Assembly (NCBI GenBank): GCA_023382595.1
Contig: JAHDWB010000001.1
Span: 496,001 to 560,000 of the forward strand
Direction of reading: 5' to 3'
Length of the DNA: 64,000 bases
From: Anaerolineales bacterium
GTDB taxonomy: Bacteria; Chloroflexota; Anaerolineae; Anaerolineales; Villigracilaceae
The notes under the pieces are model-generated. The model did not search any database. It saw only the letters and a program-made list of their open reading frames with translations, and was not told where the DNA came from. The position numbers and the translations under genes were made by a program. Positions 17,312 through 25,072 of the stretch are shown piece after piece; the first letter of the stretch is position 1, and every line of letters begins with the position of its first letter.

Positions 17312-18760
17312 TTAGTGTGCTGTTGCCAGATGATGAGCATTACGACGGTTGACCAGCCATAACGCTCCTGAAAGCAGGGATATGAAGAGCAGTAAATACA
17401 GTGAAACCAGACCAATACTCGCGCCATCCACCCACGCGCCGTAGATGAGACCCGCCAGCGTGCTGAAGAGCGCGACCCAAGCCACGTATACCCACGCCTT
17501 AAAGCGACTGATGATGGTAGCGGTGATTAGGATACTCTGCAAACTGAGTTCGGGGTCGGATATGAGGTACGCGAGCAATGGTCCGCGGTGCATGCCGAGA
17601 GAGAGGAACATCTGCGCGATAGGGACTTCGACCAGGGTGGGGAAGTACATGAACACGCCAAAGACCACACCGACGAAATTGCCCAATATCGTATTCTGTC
17701 CTGCCAGAGATTGGATCCATTCGGGGCGAATCAGTTCGCGAATGACGCCGACTGCAAAAACGCCGACGATCAACAACGGGAATATCTGTTTGACGAACTT
17801 CCATGACTCCCAGAGGAATTCACGCGTCTCGTCTTCGGTCAATTTGGTCTTGAGCATCCAACCTAAAGCGATGACGGCGAGCAGGATCCCGAAGAATTTG
17901 CCTGTAAAGCCGATGGTCAAACCGCTTACTTGAGGGATCATGCTCAAAGCGGCAATGAGCAAGGTAAGCCCAACCAGCGCGGTGGAAATCCATGTCCATG
18001 TATTGAAGCCGTCGAAGATGTTTTCGATGCCTTTCCATGAGGCAATACCAATGAGTACCAACATGCCGATGAGGATCGCTCCCTGCGCGGTGACGCCTTC
18101 CTCGCCTCGGCTCGCGTCAAATGGAACGAGGCGGAAGAGGGAATTCTGGAACGTATCCATGCCGCGGATGGGGAGGGTGATTTCTGCGTGGGTTTGTTTG
18201 AGGAAATCGAATTGGAACGTGCCCGCGATGAGCAGGAAAACCAACACGAGCAGAAAGATCAATCCCGCGCGGCGCATCGCGGCTTGACCGGCGAACATCG
18301 CATCCGTAGCCGCATCGTGTTCCGCGTCTGCGCGTTGGAAGAGGAGCGCCATGATGATGCCAATGCCGATCCCAAAAGCCAGCGAGAGGACGAGGCGCGC
18401 AATCGCCAGATCCATGCCGAGGATGCCGCCCGTGTAGACCAAAGCCAGTACGTTAACTGCAGGCGCGACGAACAGGAACGTGATAGCGGGTCCAAGCCCC
18501 GCGCCTTTTTTGTAGATGCCCGCGAAGAGCGGAATGACCGTGCAGGAACAAACCGCCAATAAAAAGCCCGCCAACGCCGAGGCGGGATAGGAAATATGTC
18601 GCGGTGTCTTGCGTCCGAGGTAACGCGTGACAGTTTCCTTGGGGATCAATGCGGTCATTGCGCCTGCGATGTAGAACGCTGGGAGCAGGCAGAGCAAAAC
18701 GTGCGCAGCGAGATACGAGGCGAGGTTGCCAAGTCCGCTGGAGAGCAGGTCGAGGATCAT
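17312..18760 (-). CDS. UPF0718/DUF318 family permease (ars-linked)
   Basis: Membrane protein of 482 residues with about ten to twelve helices. The family hallmark LAVCSCTVIPLFAGIYKKG contains the CSC motif, followed by GPAITFLFVAPAVNVLALVY. The second half has GVFMYFPTLVEVPIAQMFLSLGM. Relatives near ars genes include ArsP, which exports trivalent organoarsenicals; the substrate here is not proven. The start at 18760 is chosen because ATGA couples it to the arsR stop. A longer in-frame start at 18823 would overlap arsR by 67 bp. Confidence 0.85.
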   Translation of the reverse strand: MILDLLSSGLGNLASYLAAHVLLCLLPAFYIAGAMTALIPKETVTRYLGRKTPRHISYPASALAGFLLAVCSCTVIPLFAGIYKKGAGLGPAITFLFVAPAVNVLALVYTGGILGMDLAIARLVLSLAFGIGIGIIMALLFQRADAEHDAATDAMFAGQAAMRRAGLIFLLVLVFLLIAGTFQFDFLKQTHAEITLPIRGMDTFQNSLFRLVPFDASRGEEGVTAQGAILIGMLVLIGIASWKGIENIFDGFNTWTWISTALVGLTLLIAALSMIPQVSGLTIGFTGKFFGILLAVIALGWMLKTKLTEDETREFLWESWKFVKQIFPLLIVGVFAVGVIRELIRPEWIQSLAGQNTILGNFVGVVFGVFMYFPTLVEVPIAQMFLSLGMHRGPLLAYLISDPELSLQSILITATIISRFKAWVYVAWVALFSTLAGLIYGAWVDGASIGLVSLYLLLFISLLSGALWLVNRRNAHHLATAH

Positions 18761-19161
18761 GTTATTCCCGATTTCAACGCGGTGATGGGAATCACCGCGG
18801 GCGCGCAATGCGGACACTCGCACGATGGATAATTTTTTGTGTTGATGAGCGCGGAGACAGATTCAGCGGGGAGTCCGCTCAAGCGGGCGGAGGCAGTGAT
18901 CAGGTCGAGCAGGGAGGCGTTCTTTAGTCTGTAGTAAACGTAGCGTCCCTCGCGGCGGTCGGTCAAAATATCCGCTTTGCGAAGCGCCATCAGGTGTTGA
19001 GAAATGTACGCCTGCCGCCAGCCGAGCGCGGCTTCGAGGTGGCAGACGCAGGCTTCACCGTGACCGATGGCGAGCAGGATGGCGACGCGCTGCGGCGAGG
19101 AAATGGCGGCGAGCGGCGCGGCGATCTGTTTGGAAACTTGGGAAAGGGTAGATTTTTTCAT
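18757..19161 (-). CDS. arsR: ArsR/SmtB family metalloregulator
   Basis: Winged-helix repressor of 134 residues, first gene of the arsenic operon. The metal-binding signature in helix 3 is EACVCHLEAALG (Cys-x-Cys), and the recognition helix region is QAYISQHLMALRKADILTDRREGRYVY (residues ~50-76). The tail carries another cluster, CECPHC (residues ~114-119), which could add ligands. It overlaps the permease by 4 bp (ATGA). Two dyads lie just upstream and are likely its own operator. Confidence 0.92.
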   Translation of the reverse strand: MKKSTLSQVSKQIAAPLAAISSPQRVAILLAIGHGEACVCHLEAALGWRQAYISQHLMALRKADILTDRREGRYVYYRLKNASLLDLITASARLSGLPAESVSALINTKNYPSCECPHCAPAVIPITALKSGIT

Positions 19162-19210
19162 ATTCGAAATTATGAATGTATTCTATCAATATATTCGATT
19201 TTTTGAATAT
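19162..19210 (-). promoter_or_regulatory. ars operon promoter and putative ArsR operator
   Basis: The AT-rich gap before arsR holds a dyad ATATTC-N8-GAATAT (19191-19196 and 19205-19210). A second dyad, ATTC...GAAT, spans 19162-19176 next to the ATG. On the minus strand a possible promoter TTCAAA-16-TAGAAT lies between them. ArsR repressors bind AT-rich imperfect dyads of this kind. Confidence 0.5.
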
Positions 19211-19230
19211 GATATTTGTAACCTTAAAAA

Positions 19231-19263
19231 AGGAAAACCCTCCCGCTTCGGACTACGGGAGGG
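19231..19263 (-). terminator. Rho-independent terminator of the UbiA-family gene
   Basis: Stem CCCTCCCG with CGGGAGGG around CTTCGGACTA (19238-19263), followed on the minus strand by TTTTCC and more T. It lies 25 bp after the stop of the prenyltransferase gene. The hairpin is identical to the one at 15401-15424. Confidence 0.85.
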
Positions 19264-19287
19264 TTGGTTCCAACCATCAAGTGGATG

Positions 19288-20319
19288 CTACCGCCAGAAA
19301 TTTTGTGTGAACGGCAACAGGCGCAGCGCCACATCCAAGAGCAAGCCGAGCATGAAGAGCGAGCCGAAGGCGCGGTTATTGCGGAATCCGATCGGCGCGA
19401 AGTAGAGGGGCCAGCCGCCCTGTCCCTCAGGGAAACCTTCGGGGCGGGTGTCCGGCTTGGGCTGGGTCAGAGGCGGGATGCTCTGTCTCAGGGCGGGAAG
19501 GGCGAAGAGCACGACCAGCATCACGGGGGTAAAGAATTTCGTCGCGATCAAATATCCCGTGAAGAGATATGGCAATACCATCATGGCGATGACGGTGTAG
19601 CGTGAAATCTTTTCTCCAAGCACCACGGGCAGGGTGTAGATCTTTTTGGACTGGTCAATTTTGATCTTGTCGATGTGTTTGCCGAAGATAACGGTGGTCA
19701 CACCGAGCACGTAGGGCAGGCTGGCGATGACGACTTCCCAATTCCAGTTGCCAGTGAGCACGAAGTAGCCGCCGCCGATCATGAGCGGACCCCAGACCAT
19801 GAGCACGGCAACTTCGCCGAGCGCAAGCCCTTTGAGGGGCCAGGTGTAAAAGAGCACAAAAAACGCGCCAAGCCCGAGCAATACCCAGGTGGTGGTGTTG
19901 AATTCGGTCTGCCAGACAAGGTACAAGCCCGCCAGCAGTGCGAGGATGCCTGTGACAGCGAAGTAGGTCAGATGCTGGCGCTGGGTCATCAAGCCCGAGG
20001 CGACGGGCTGCGCGCCGTACATGGTGCGGTAGTAGTTATCCTTGTCCACGCCGCGAACAAAGTCGGTATAGTCGTTGAAGATGTTGTTGCTGGCATGTGC
20101 CATGATAAGACCGAAGACCAGCGCAAGCCACGGGGCGAAGTTGAATCCGCCGTCGCGCCAGGCGAACAAACCCGCCAGTGCGGCAGAAATAAAGGTCATA
20201 ATGAGGACAGCGGCGCGGGTGGAGATCAGCCATTTGGAGATCACATCGAGTTGATCCCATTCATCCTTCGAAACTTCGGGGATGACGTTCAACGCTTTTT
20301 TCCACATTGCAAAATTCAT
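19288..20319 (-). CDS. UbiA-family prenyltransferase, MenA-like
   Basis: Membrane enzyme of 343 residues that attaches a polyprenyl chain to an aromatic acceptor. The first Asp-rich motif is NNIFNDYTDFVRGVD (residues ~78-92), close to the NDYFDYxxGVD of MenA. The second is DKIKIDQSKKIYTLPV. About nine helices are present. MenA (1,4-dihydroxy-2-naphthoate prenyltransferase) is the best guess and fits a menaquinone-using chain with NDH-2 and cytochrome bd, but other UbiA members cannot be excluded. AAGGAG lies 9 bp before the start. Confidence 0.8.
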   Translation of the reverse strand: MNFAMWKKALNVIPEVSKDEWDQLDVISKWLISTRAAVLIMTFISAALAGLFAWRDGGFNFAPWLALVFGLIMAHASNNIFNDYTDFVRGVDKDNYYRTMYGAQPVASGLMTQRQHLTYFAVTGILALLAGLYLVWQTEFNTTTWVLLGLGAFFVLFYTWPLKGLALGEVAVLMVWGPLMIGGGYFVLTGNWNWEVVIASLPYVLGVTTVIFGKHIDKIKIDQSKKIYTLPVVLGEKISRYTVIAMMVLPYLFTGYLIATKFFTPVMLVVLFALPALRQSIPPLTQPKPDTRPEGFPEGQGGWPLYFAPIGFRNNRAFGSLFMLGLLLDVALRLLPFTQNFWR

Positions 20320-20405
20320 TGGTACACTCCTTGGGATTTTTTATAAATTATATCCAATTTATCCACGTCCAACGCAAAAAACGCGATAAGACATGATCAG
20401 AATCA

Positions 20406-20558
20406 ATCCGCAGATGGCGCAGATCGAACAGATTTGAACAAGAAAAGAGAAAAATCTGCGAACATCAGCACAATCTGCGGATAAACTTCCGTGACTTCTA
20501 TTACCGATAAAATACATTAAAGGCAAGTGACTGTCACCTTGCGGGCGGCAGTCACTTG
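20406..20558. repeat. Two inverted repeats in the 262-bp gap 20320-20581
   Basis: ATCCGCAGAT (20406-20415) pairs with ATCTGCGGAT (20473-20482). CAAGTGACTG (20524-20533) pairs with CAGTCACTTG (20549-20558). The second contains the element shared with 15286-15300. No coding potential is seen here. The second hairpin could act as terminator for the phosphofructokinase gene, but it has no T-run. Confidence 0.55.
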
Positions 20559-20581
20559 TATTCAAACAGAAGGGATTCAGT

Positions 20582-21781
20582 TTAGAGTTCGCTCGTCATG
20601 ATGAAGAGCGGCTTCATCTCGAAATTCTCGTACAACGGGCGGTAGCGCTCCGTGTCGTAAAAATTCTTCACATTCACGACCTTCTTGGTGGAGGTGACCA
20701 CGTCGAGCGGGACATTGTCGTAACGTCCGTTCTTCAGCACCACGAGGCGTCCGTGGATGCCTTTCAGGAGCAGATCGAGCGCAAGATTGCCAAATGCCAT
20801 CGGGGCAATGGAATCGATCGCATCGGGGTCGCCGCCGCGCACCATGTAGCCGAGTTTCTGGTTGACTACGTCGATTGCCTTGCCTTTGTTGAACTTTGGT
20901 GAGATTTCCTTGATCTTGGCGGAGACGAGGTCGCCAATGCCGCCGAGTTTGGCATGACCGTAGGCGTCGGTGGTGCGGTCTTCGAAGACCATCTCACCGC
21001 CCTGATACATGGCGCCTTCGGAGATCAACAACACGGAGTAGCGACTGGGGTTGGCGTTGCGGTCCTTGGACATCAACTCCGTGAGATGCTCGATGTCGAA
21101 TTTATATTCGGGGATGACACAGCGGTTCGCCGCTCCCGCCATGGTGGGGAGCATGGCGGTGAAACCCGCATACCGCCCAAAGACTTCCAAGACAAGAAAA
21201 CGCTCGTGAGAACCTGCAATCGTCCGCAGGCTGTTGGTCAACGAGATGGTGCGGGTAACGCAGGTGCTGAACCCGATGCAGTAGTCCGTGCCGGGCACGT
21301 CATTGTCCATCGTCTTGGGGATGGCAATGACCTTCATCCCCTCGCGATACATGCGCACGCCGTAACTCAGCGTATCATCACCACCGATGGGGATCAGATA
21401 GTCAATGCCCAGAAAATCCAGGTTCTTCAATATCTCCGGGGTCAGGTCGTTCTTTTCGTCCGAATACTGGTCCTTGAGATGTTCAGGAACATGCGCCTTC
21501 CTGACCGAACTCGGATTGGTCCGCGACGTGTGCAGGAACGTGCCGCCGGTACGTCCCGCGCGGTTCACGATCTCCTCGGTCAGGATCTGGAAATTATTGC
21601 TATTGTCTGCGTCCTTATCGCGGATGACATCCACCAACCCGCCCCATCCGCGGCGAAGCCCGATCACCTTATAGCCTTCGCGTATCGCTCGAATCGTCAC
21701 CGCGCGGATGGCGGGGTTCAGCCCCGGCACATCGCCGCCCCCGGTCAAAATTCCAATAACACCTTTCGTATTGCCAGCCAT
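20582..21781 (-). CDS. pfp: 6-phosphofructokinase, residues suggest PPi-dependent type
   Basis: Glycolytic enzyme of 399 residues that phosphorylates fructose 6-phosphate. The N-terminal phosphoryl-donor loop is LTGGGDVPGLN. At the position that decides donor use the sequence is PIGGDDTLS with Asp, where ATP enzymes have GGDGS. The catalytic loop is IPKTMDNDVPGTD with Lys, where ATP enzymes have PGTIDND. The Asp-plus-Lys pair is the signature of pyrophosphate-dependent PFK, which works reversibly. The start at 21781 has AGAGGTG 3-9 bp upstream; an in-frame ATG 39 bp earlier lacks this. Confidence 0.88.
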   Translation of the reverse strand: MAGNTKGVIGILTGGGDVPGLNPAIRAVTIRAIREGYKVIGLRRGWGGLVDVIRDKDADNSNNFQILTEEIVNRAGRTGGTFLHTSRTNPSSVRKAHVPEHLKDQYSDEKNDLTPEILKNLDFLGIDYLIPIGGDDTLSYGVRMYREGMKVIAIPKTMDNDVPGTDYCIGFSTCVTRTISLTNSLRTIAGSHERFLVLEVFGRYAGFTAMLPTMAGAANRCVIPEYKFDIEHLTELMSKDRNANPSRYSVLLISEGAMYQGGEMVFEDRTTDAYGHAKLGGIGDLVSAKIKEISPKFNKGKAIDVVNQKLGYMVRGGDPDAIDSIAPMAFGNLALDLLLKGIHGRLVVLKNGRYDNVPLDVVTSTKKVVNVKNFYDTERYRPLYENFEMKPLFIMTSEL

Positions 21782-21865
21782 ATTCACCTCTTTGATGACA
21801 AGAATTATACCCGCTGACATTCCCGTCCGCGTCTCTCCTTAACTGCCGCTTGCTCCTGCTTCACC

Positions 21866-22765
21866 CTAGCCTTCTCCCGGCTCCGGAACCGGCTGAACCG
21901 GCGCTCGGTGCGCCATGATATTCTCCACCCAGAAGATGATGAGCGCCAGCCAGACAATGCTGAAACCGATCAGGCGCGTGGTATCGAAGGTTTCCTTGTA
22001 CACAAAAACGCCGATCAGGAATTGAATCGTCGGGGCGAAATATTGCAGGACGCCGATCATATTGAGCGGAATCTGCTTTGCGGCGGAGGCGAACATCAAC
22101 AGCGGAATGGTGGTGACAATCCCCGCACCGATGAGCAGAAGATCGACCGTCACGCCTTGTTGTAAAAATGCGCCAGTACCGCTCGCCTGCACAACGGCAA
22201 GATAGACCAAGGCAACGGGGAAGACAATGCCTGTTTCGAGAGTCAAGCCATATACAGATCCGAGAGGCGAGAGTTTCTTGACCAGTCCATACAAGCCAAA
22301 CGACACCGCCAGCGAAAGCGCGATCCAGGGAAGACGTCCATAAGTGAACGTGAGATACATCACACCGATGGCGGCGAGCACCACCGGAATCCATTGCGTG
22401 GGGCGCAGGCGTTCGCGCAGGAAGATCACGCCAAACAATACGCTCAGCAATGGGTTGATGAAATATCCCAAACTGGTTTCGACGATAAACCCCGCGTTGA
22501 CACCCCAAACATAGATCAGCCAATTGATCGACAGCAGAACACCCGCTATCGCATAAATGCCGATGGTCTTGAGATTAAATGCCTTTGCGCGAAAATCATC
22601 CCACTGACGCGAGAGCAGGATGAAGATCGTCAGCAAACCAAACGACCAGCCAATGCGATGCCCAAGCAATTGCAGGGCAGGCACTTGTTGCAACAACTTC
22701 CAATAAATGGGGAAGAATCCCCACATCGCATACGCGGCAACGCCGCTCCAGATTCCTTTGTTCAT
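21866..22765 (-). CDS. rarD: EamA-family transporter RarD
   Basis: Inner-membrane transporter of 299 residues with ten helices in two EamA repeats. Family blocks are GVAAYAMWGFFPIYWKLL at the N-terminus, INWLIYVWGVNAGFIVETSLGYFINPLL and the second-half MIGVLQYFAPTIQFLIGVFVYKE. RarD was named for chloramphenicol sensitivity; the natural substrate is not established. The start at 22765 has AAGGA 8 bp upstream. It lies 85 bp after pfp's start in the same direction, with no terminator between. Confidence 0.9.
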   Translation of the reverse strand: MNKGIWSGVAAYAMWGFFPIYWKLLQQVPALQLLGHRIGWSFGLLTIFILLSRQWDDFRAKAFNLKTIGIYAIAGVLLSINWLIYVWGVNAGFIVETSLGYFINPLLSVLFGVIFLRERLRPTQWIPVVLAAIGVMYLTFTYGRLPWIALSLAVSFGLYGLVKKLSPLGSVYGLTLETGIVFPVALVYLAVVQASGTGAFLQQGVTVDLLLIGAGIVTTIPLLMFASAAKQIPLNMIGVLQYFAPTIQFLIGVFVYKETFDTTRLIGFSIVWLALIIFWVENIMAHRAPVQPVPEPGEG

Positions 22766-22830
22766 TCGTATCCTTCTTGATGAGTAATGACCGGCTGCGC
22801 CAAACAGCCGATGATGCATTTGCAGGATGG

Positions 22831-23214
22831 TTAGAACATCGCGATGGGTTGACGCCCCTGAAAGCCCGCTTCGATCTCGTGCCAGAACTGGATATTCCCC
22901 TCGTCATATTTCCAACACAGATACACTTCCCTGCCATCGCGCAACGCGCGAAAGTCGATCAACCCGATGGTCACATCCTTGATTTCAACACCCAAATCGT
23001 TCAGACGATGCATCAATTTGTGGAATTGGTCGAAATCGGGCAGGAGTTTGCTCAGGGTCGCGCTGCCGCCGTTCCCCGCCGCTTTCTCCGCCATCTCCCA
23101 CAACTCCGGTTGATGCACACGGATGCGTTCCGCGATGTCCATCAACTCCCCCACCATCGGTCGGACGACGGTCAGCATTTCGTTGGCTTCGCTGGGCGTG
23201 TAATATTTTGGCAT
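22831..23214 (-). CDS. DUF2203 family protein
   Basis: Soluble protein of 127 residues. The pattern YYTPSEANEMLTVVRPMVGEL at the start, then GVEIKDVTIGLIDFRALRDG, REVYLCWKYDEG and FWHEIEAGFQGRQPI, is diagnostic of DUF2203, a family of unknown function common in Chloroflexota and Deinococcota. The helical N-terminal part has the look of a short coiled coil. The start at 23214 aligns with family members; a further in-frame start at 23319 adds 35 atypical residues. Confidence 0.88.
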   Translation of the reverse strand: MPKYYTPSEANEMLTVVRPMVGELMDIAERIRVHQPELWEMAEKAAGNGGSATLSKLLPDFDQFHKLMHRLNDLGVEIKDVTIGLIDFRALRDGREVYLCWKYDEGNIQFWHEIEAGFQGRQPIAMF

Positions 23215-23309
23215 GGACGGGAGTATACACCAAGGAAAATATTCAGTCCATTTCAGGAACTTTTTTTCTGAAAGCACCGTCTTACCCGGAAAGTAAAAGG
23301 AGATCCACC

Positions 23310-23450
23310 ATGAAAGCATCGCGTTTCTTACTGGTCATCAGTTCATTGAGTTCATTCTTCATCGCCGTTCTTGCGTCCAATCACCGCCTGCGTTCTAAAA
23401 AGGAGCTGCGGGAGATCCAGCAACGGCTTGACGTATTCGGCTCGCGCTAA
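23310..23450 (+). CDS. Small membrane protein, 46 residues
   Basis: Short gene with a strong Shine-Dalgarno AAAGGAGAT 5-13 bp before the ATG. The product has one hydrophobic segment (RFLLVISSLSSFFIAVLAS, residues 4-22), then a charged tail RLRSKKELREIQQRLDVF that looks like a single amphipathic helix. Not recognised. It runs divergently from the DUF2203 gene and is followed by its own terminator, which supports it as a real transcription unit. Confidence 0.65.
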   Translation: MKASRFLLVISSLSSFFIAVLASNHRLRSKKELREIQQRLDVFGSR

Positions 23451-23468
23451 TGAACGACCCTGAAAATG

Positions 23469-23502
23469 ACGCCCGCAGAGTGACATCTCCGCGGGCGTTT
23501 TT
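23469..23502 (+). terminator. Rho-independent terminator after the 46-residue ORF
   Basis: Stem ACGCCCGC (23469-23476) with GCGGGCGT (23491-23498) followed by TTTTT. It lies 19 bp after the small gene and between convergent units. Confidence 0.8.
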
Positions 23503-23503
23503 G

Positions 23504-23716
23504 TCATGCCGGTGTGGCGGTGTACCCCTTCTTCTTCACTGCCGCGACGATCTGTTCGTCGGTCAGTTTGGATTCATCATATTCGATGACCATTTCCAGT
23601 TTGTGATAACTGGCGTTGATCTCCTTCACGCCTTCGAGATCGTCCTCGAGAGCTTCGATCTTCATGGCACAGTTGGAACAGGTCATATCGGGAATTTTGA
23701 AGGTTTTCTTTATCAT
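23504..23716 (-). CDS. copZ: Copper chaperone-like HMA protein (last gene of copper operon)
   Basis: Protein of 70 residues consisting of one heavy-metal-associated domain. The metal-binding CxxC is in IPDMTCSNCAMKIE (residues ~8-21), and the beta-alpha-beta-beta-alpha-beta pattern is complete (VVAAVKKKGYTA near the end). It would carry Cu+ to CopA or away from it. The start at 23716 is favoured because upstream in-frame codons are not conserved. It follows the TauE/cupredoxin gene by 92 bp and is one of two such chaperones in this operon. Confidence 0.88.
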   Translation of the reverse strand: MIKKTFKIPDMTCSNCAMKIEALEDDLEGVKEINASYHKLEMVIEYDESKLTDEQIVAAVKKKGYTATPA

Positions 23717-23808
23717 GTGTCGCTTCTTATTGTTGGTTTCGATACGGCGGCGCTGGTTAAGTAGCCCGAAGGGCATATCGAAACCCGCCGCCTACTCAAC
23801 CAACGAAT

Positions 23809-25008
23809 CTATTCAAAAATGATCTGCCCCGTATACATGCCCATCGAGCAGGTAAAGAACAGTGTGCTGCCCGCCTTCTGGGCAGGGATGTTCACCTGGA
23901 CCGTGCCCGTATCGGGAAGTAATTGATAGAAATTCAATTTTGGGATGACGAAGTCACGCGCACAGGAATAGGTCTTGTCCGTGACGAGGTTGAGGGTCAG
24001 ATCGGTATTTGCGGGGGCTTTCAACGCGGCTGGGAAGTATCCGCTGTTTTGGACGTTGAGGGTGATCGCGCCGTCGGCGGAGAGGGAATCGCTTCCGGCG
24101 GTGGAAACGCTCGAGGCTGGGAACAGGTTGCGGGTCATGTTTTGAAGCGAGAGCGGGGAACCCATCAGGTTGAGTCCGTTCTCAATCGTCACGAGTCCCA
24201 AAATCAAAACGACGACGGCGACAAATCGCATGAAGAATTTTTCGAGGCGGGCGCCGAGTTCGGTCGTCAGATAGGCGACGATGAAAAAGACGGGGCTGGT
24301 GCCAAGTGTGAATGCGAACATGAGCGCGGCGCCCATGGCGATGCTGCCCGTGCCAAGCGCGGTCGCCATCATGGCTTGCGTCACGCCGCAGGGAATGAAA
24401 ACGGTGAGGAAACCGAGGAAAAGCGGAGTGGCGGTATCGGTGCCCTTTGCCGTTCTGCGGATATAACGCGTGATGAATTTGGGCGGTTCGATGGAAAAAT
24501 AACGGAAGATCGGATGGACGTTGAACATGCGCAAGGCATTGCCGACCATGAATATGCCAATGGCGACCAGAAGCAATGCGCGCGAAATGGGGCTGAGGGT
24601 GAGATATGAGCCGAGCCAGCCGAGAAGCGCGCCGAGCAGGGTGTAGGCGACCAGTTTTGAAACAAGGAATAGAAAGATCGGAAGCGCGCTGTTGGTCCTT
24701 TGGGTTGGCATCGCTTTTTGCCGGGTCTTTTTGCCTTGCGGGATGTTCGCAACATAATCCTGCTCGATCTGGTGCGCGAGCGAACTGGCAAGCAGACCGC
24801 CCTGCACAGCGAGACAACTCAACCCGCCGGTGGTGATGCCCGTGACAAAGGCGACCAGCAACTGGCTCATGATGCCCGAGTCGCGCGCAATGTTCACAGT
24901 CTGCGAATCGGACTGGAAGACGATCATCCCAAATGCAATGGCAACCAGCAGGATGCCAAGCGTTACAACGACAACGGGATCAACAGAGGGATTTTGTTTC
25001 CTACTCAT
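23809..25008 (-). CDS. TauE/SafE-type membrane protein fused to a C-terminal cupredoxin domain
   Basis: Protein of 399 residues. Residues ~15-270 are a multi-helix UreH/DsbD-like transmembrane domain (VAFVTGITTGGLSCLAVQGG, VFIPCGVTQAMMATALGTG, AFTLGTSPVFFIVAYLTTEL). Residues ~310-399 form a cupredoxin-like domain. It has SCARDFVIP and the C-terminal FFTCSMGMYTGQIIF with Cys and Met spaced as copper ligands. It lies between copA and copZ in a CsoR-preceded operon, so a role in periplasmic copper capture or transfer is likely. The conserved ScaCxxG and IPCG cysteines could pass electrons or metal across the membrane. Confidence 0.82.
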   Translation of the reverse strand: MSRKQNPSVDPVVVVTLGILLVAIAFGMIVFQSDSQTVNIARDSGIMSQLLVAFVTGITTGGLSCLAVQGGLLASSLAHQIEQDYVANIPQGKKTRQKAMPTQRTNSALPIFLFLVSKLVAYTLLGALLGWLGSYLTLSPISRALLLVAIGIFMVGNALRMFNVHPIFRYFSIEPPKFITRYIRRTAKGTDTATPLFLGFLTVFIPCGVTQAMMATALGTGSIAMGAALMFAFTLGTSPVFFIVAYLTTELGARLEKFFMRFVAVVVLILGLVTIENGLNLMGSPLSLQNMTRNLFPASSVSTAGSDSLSADGAITLNVQNSGYFPAALKAPANTDLTLNLVTDKTYSCARDFVIPKLNFYQLLPDTGTVQVNIPAQKAGSTLFFTCSMGMYTGQIIFE

Positions 25009-25036
25009 GTAACCTCAATAAAGACGATGGATGATA

Positions 25037-25064
25037 GACCGCAGACCGTTAACGGTCTGCGGTC
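25037..25064. repeat. Perfect 28-bp palindrome between copA and the TauE/cupredoxin gene
   Basis: GACCGCAGACCGTT is followed directly by its reverse complement AACGGTCTGCGGTC, with no spacer. It could fold as a hairpin in the polycistronic mRNA (processing or stability) or belong to the 7-bp repeat family seen elsewhere in the window, since the left arm is built of two GACCGnn units. Confidence 0.75.
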
Positions 25065-25072
25065 ATTATCGA

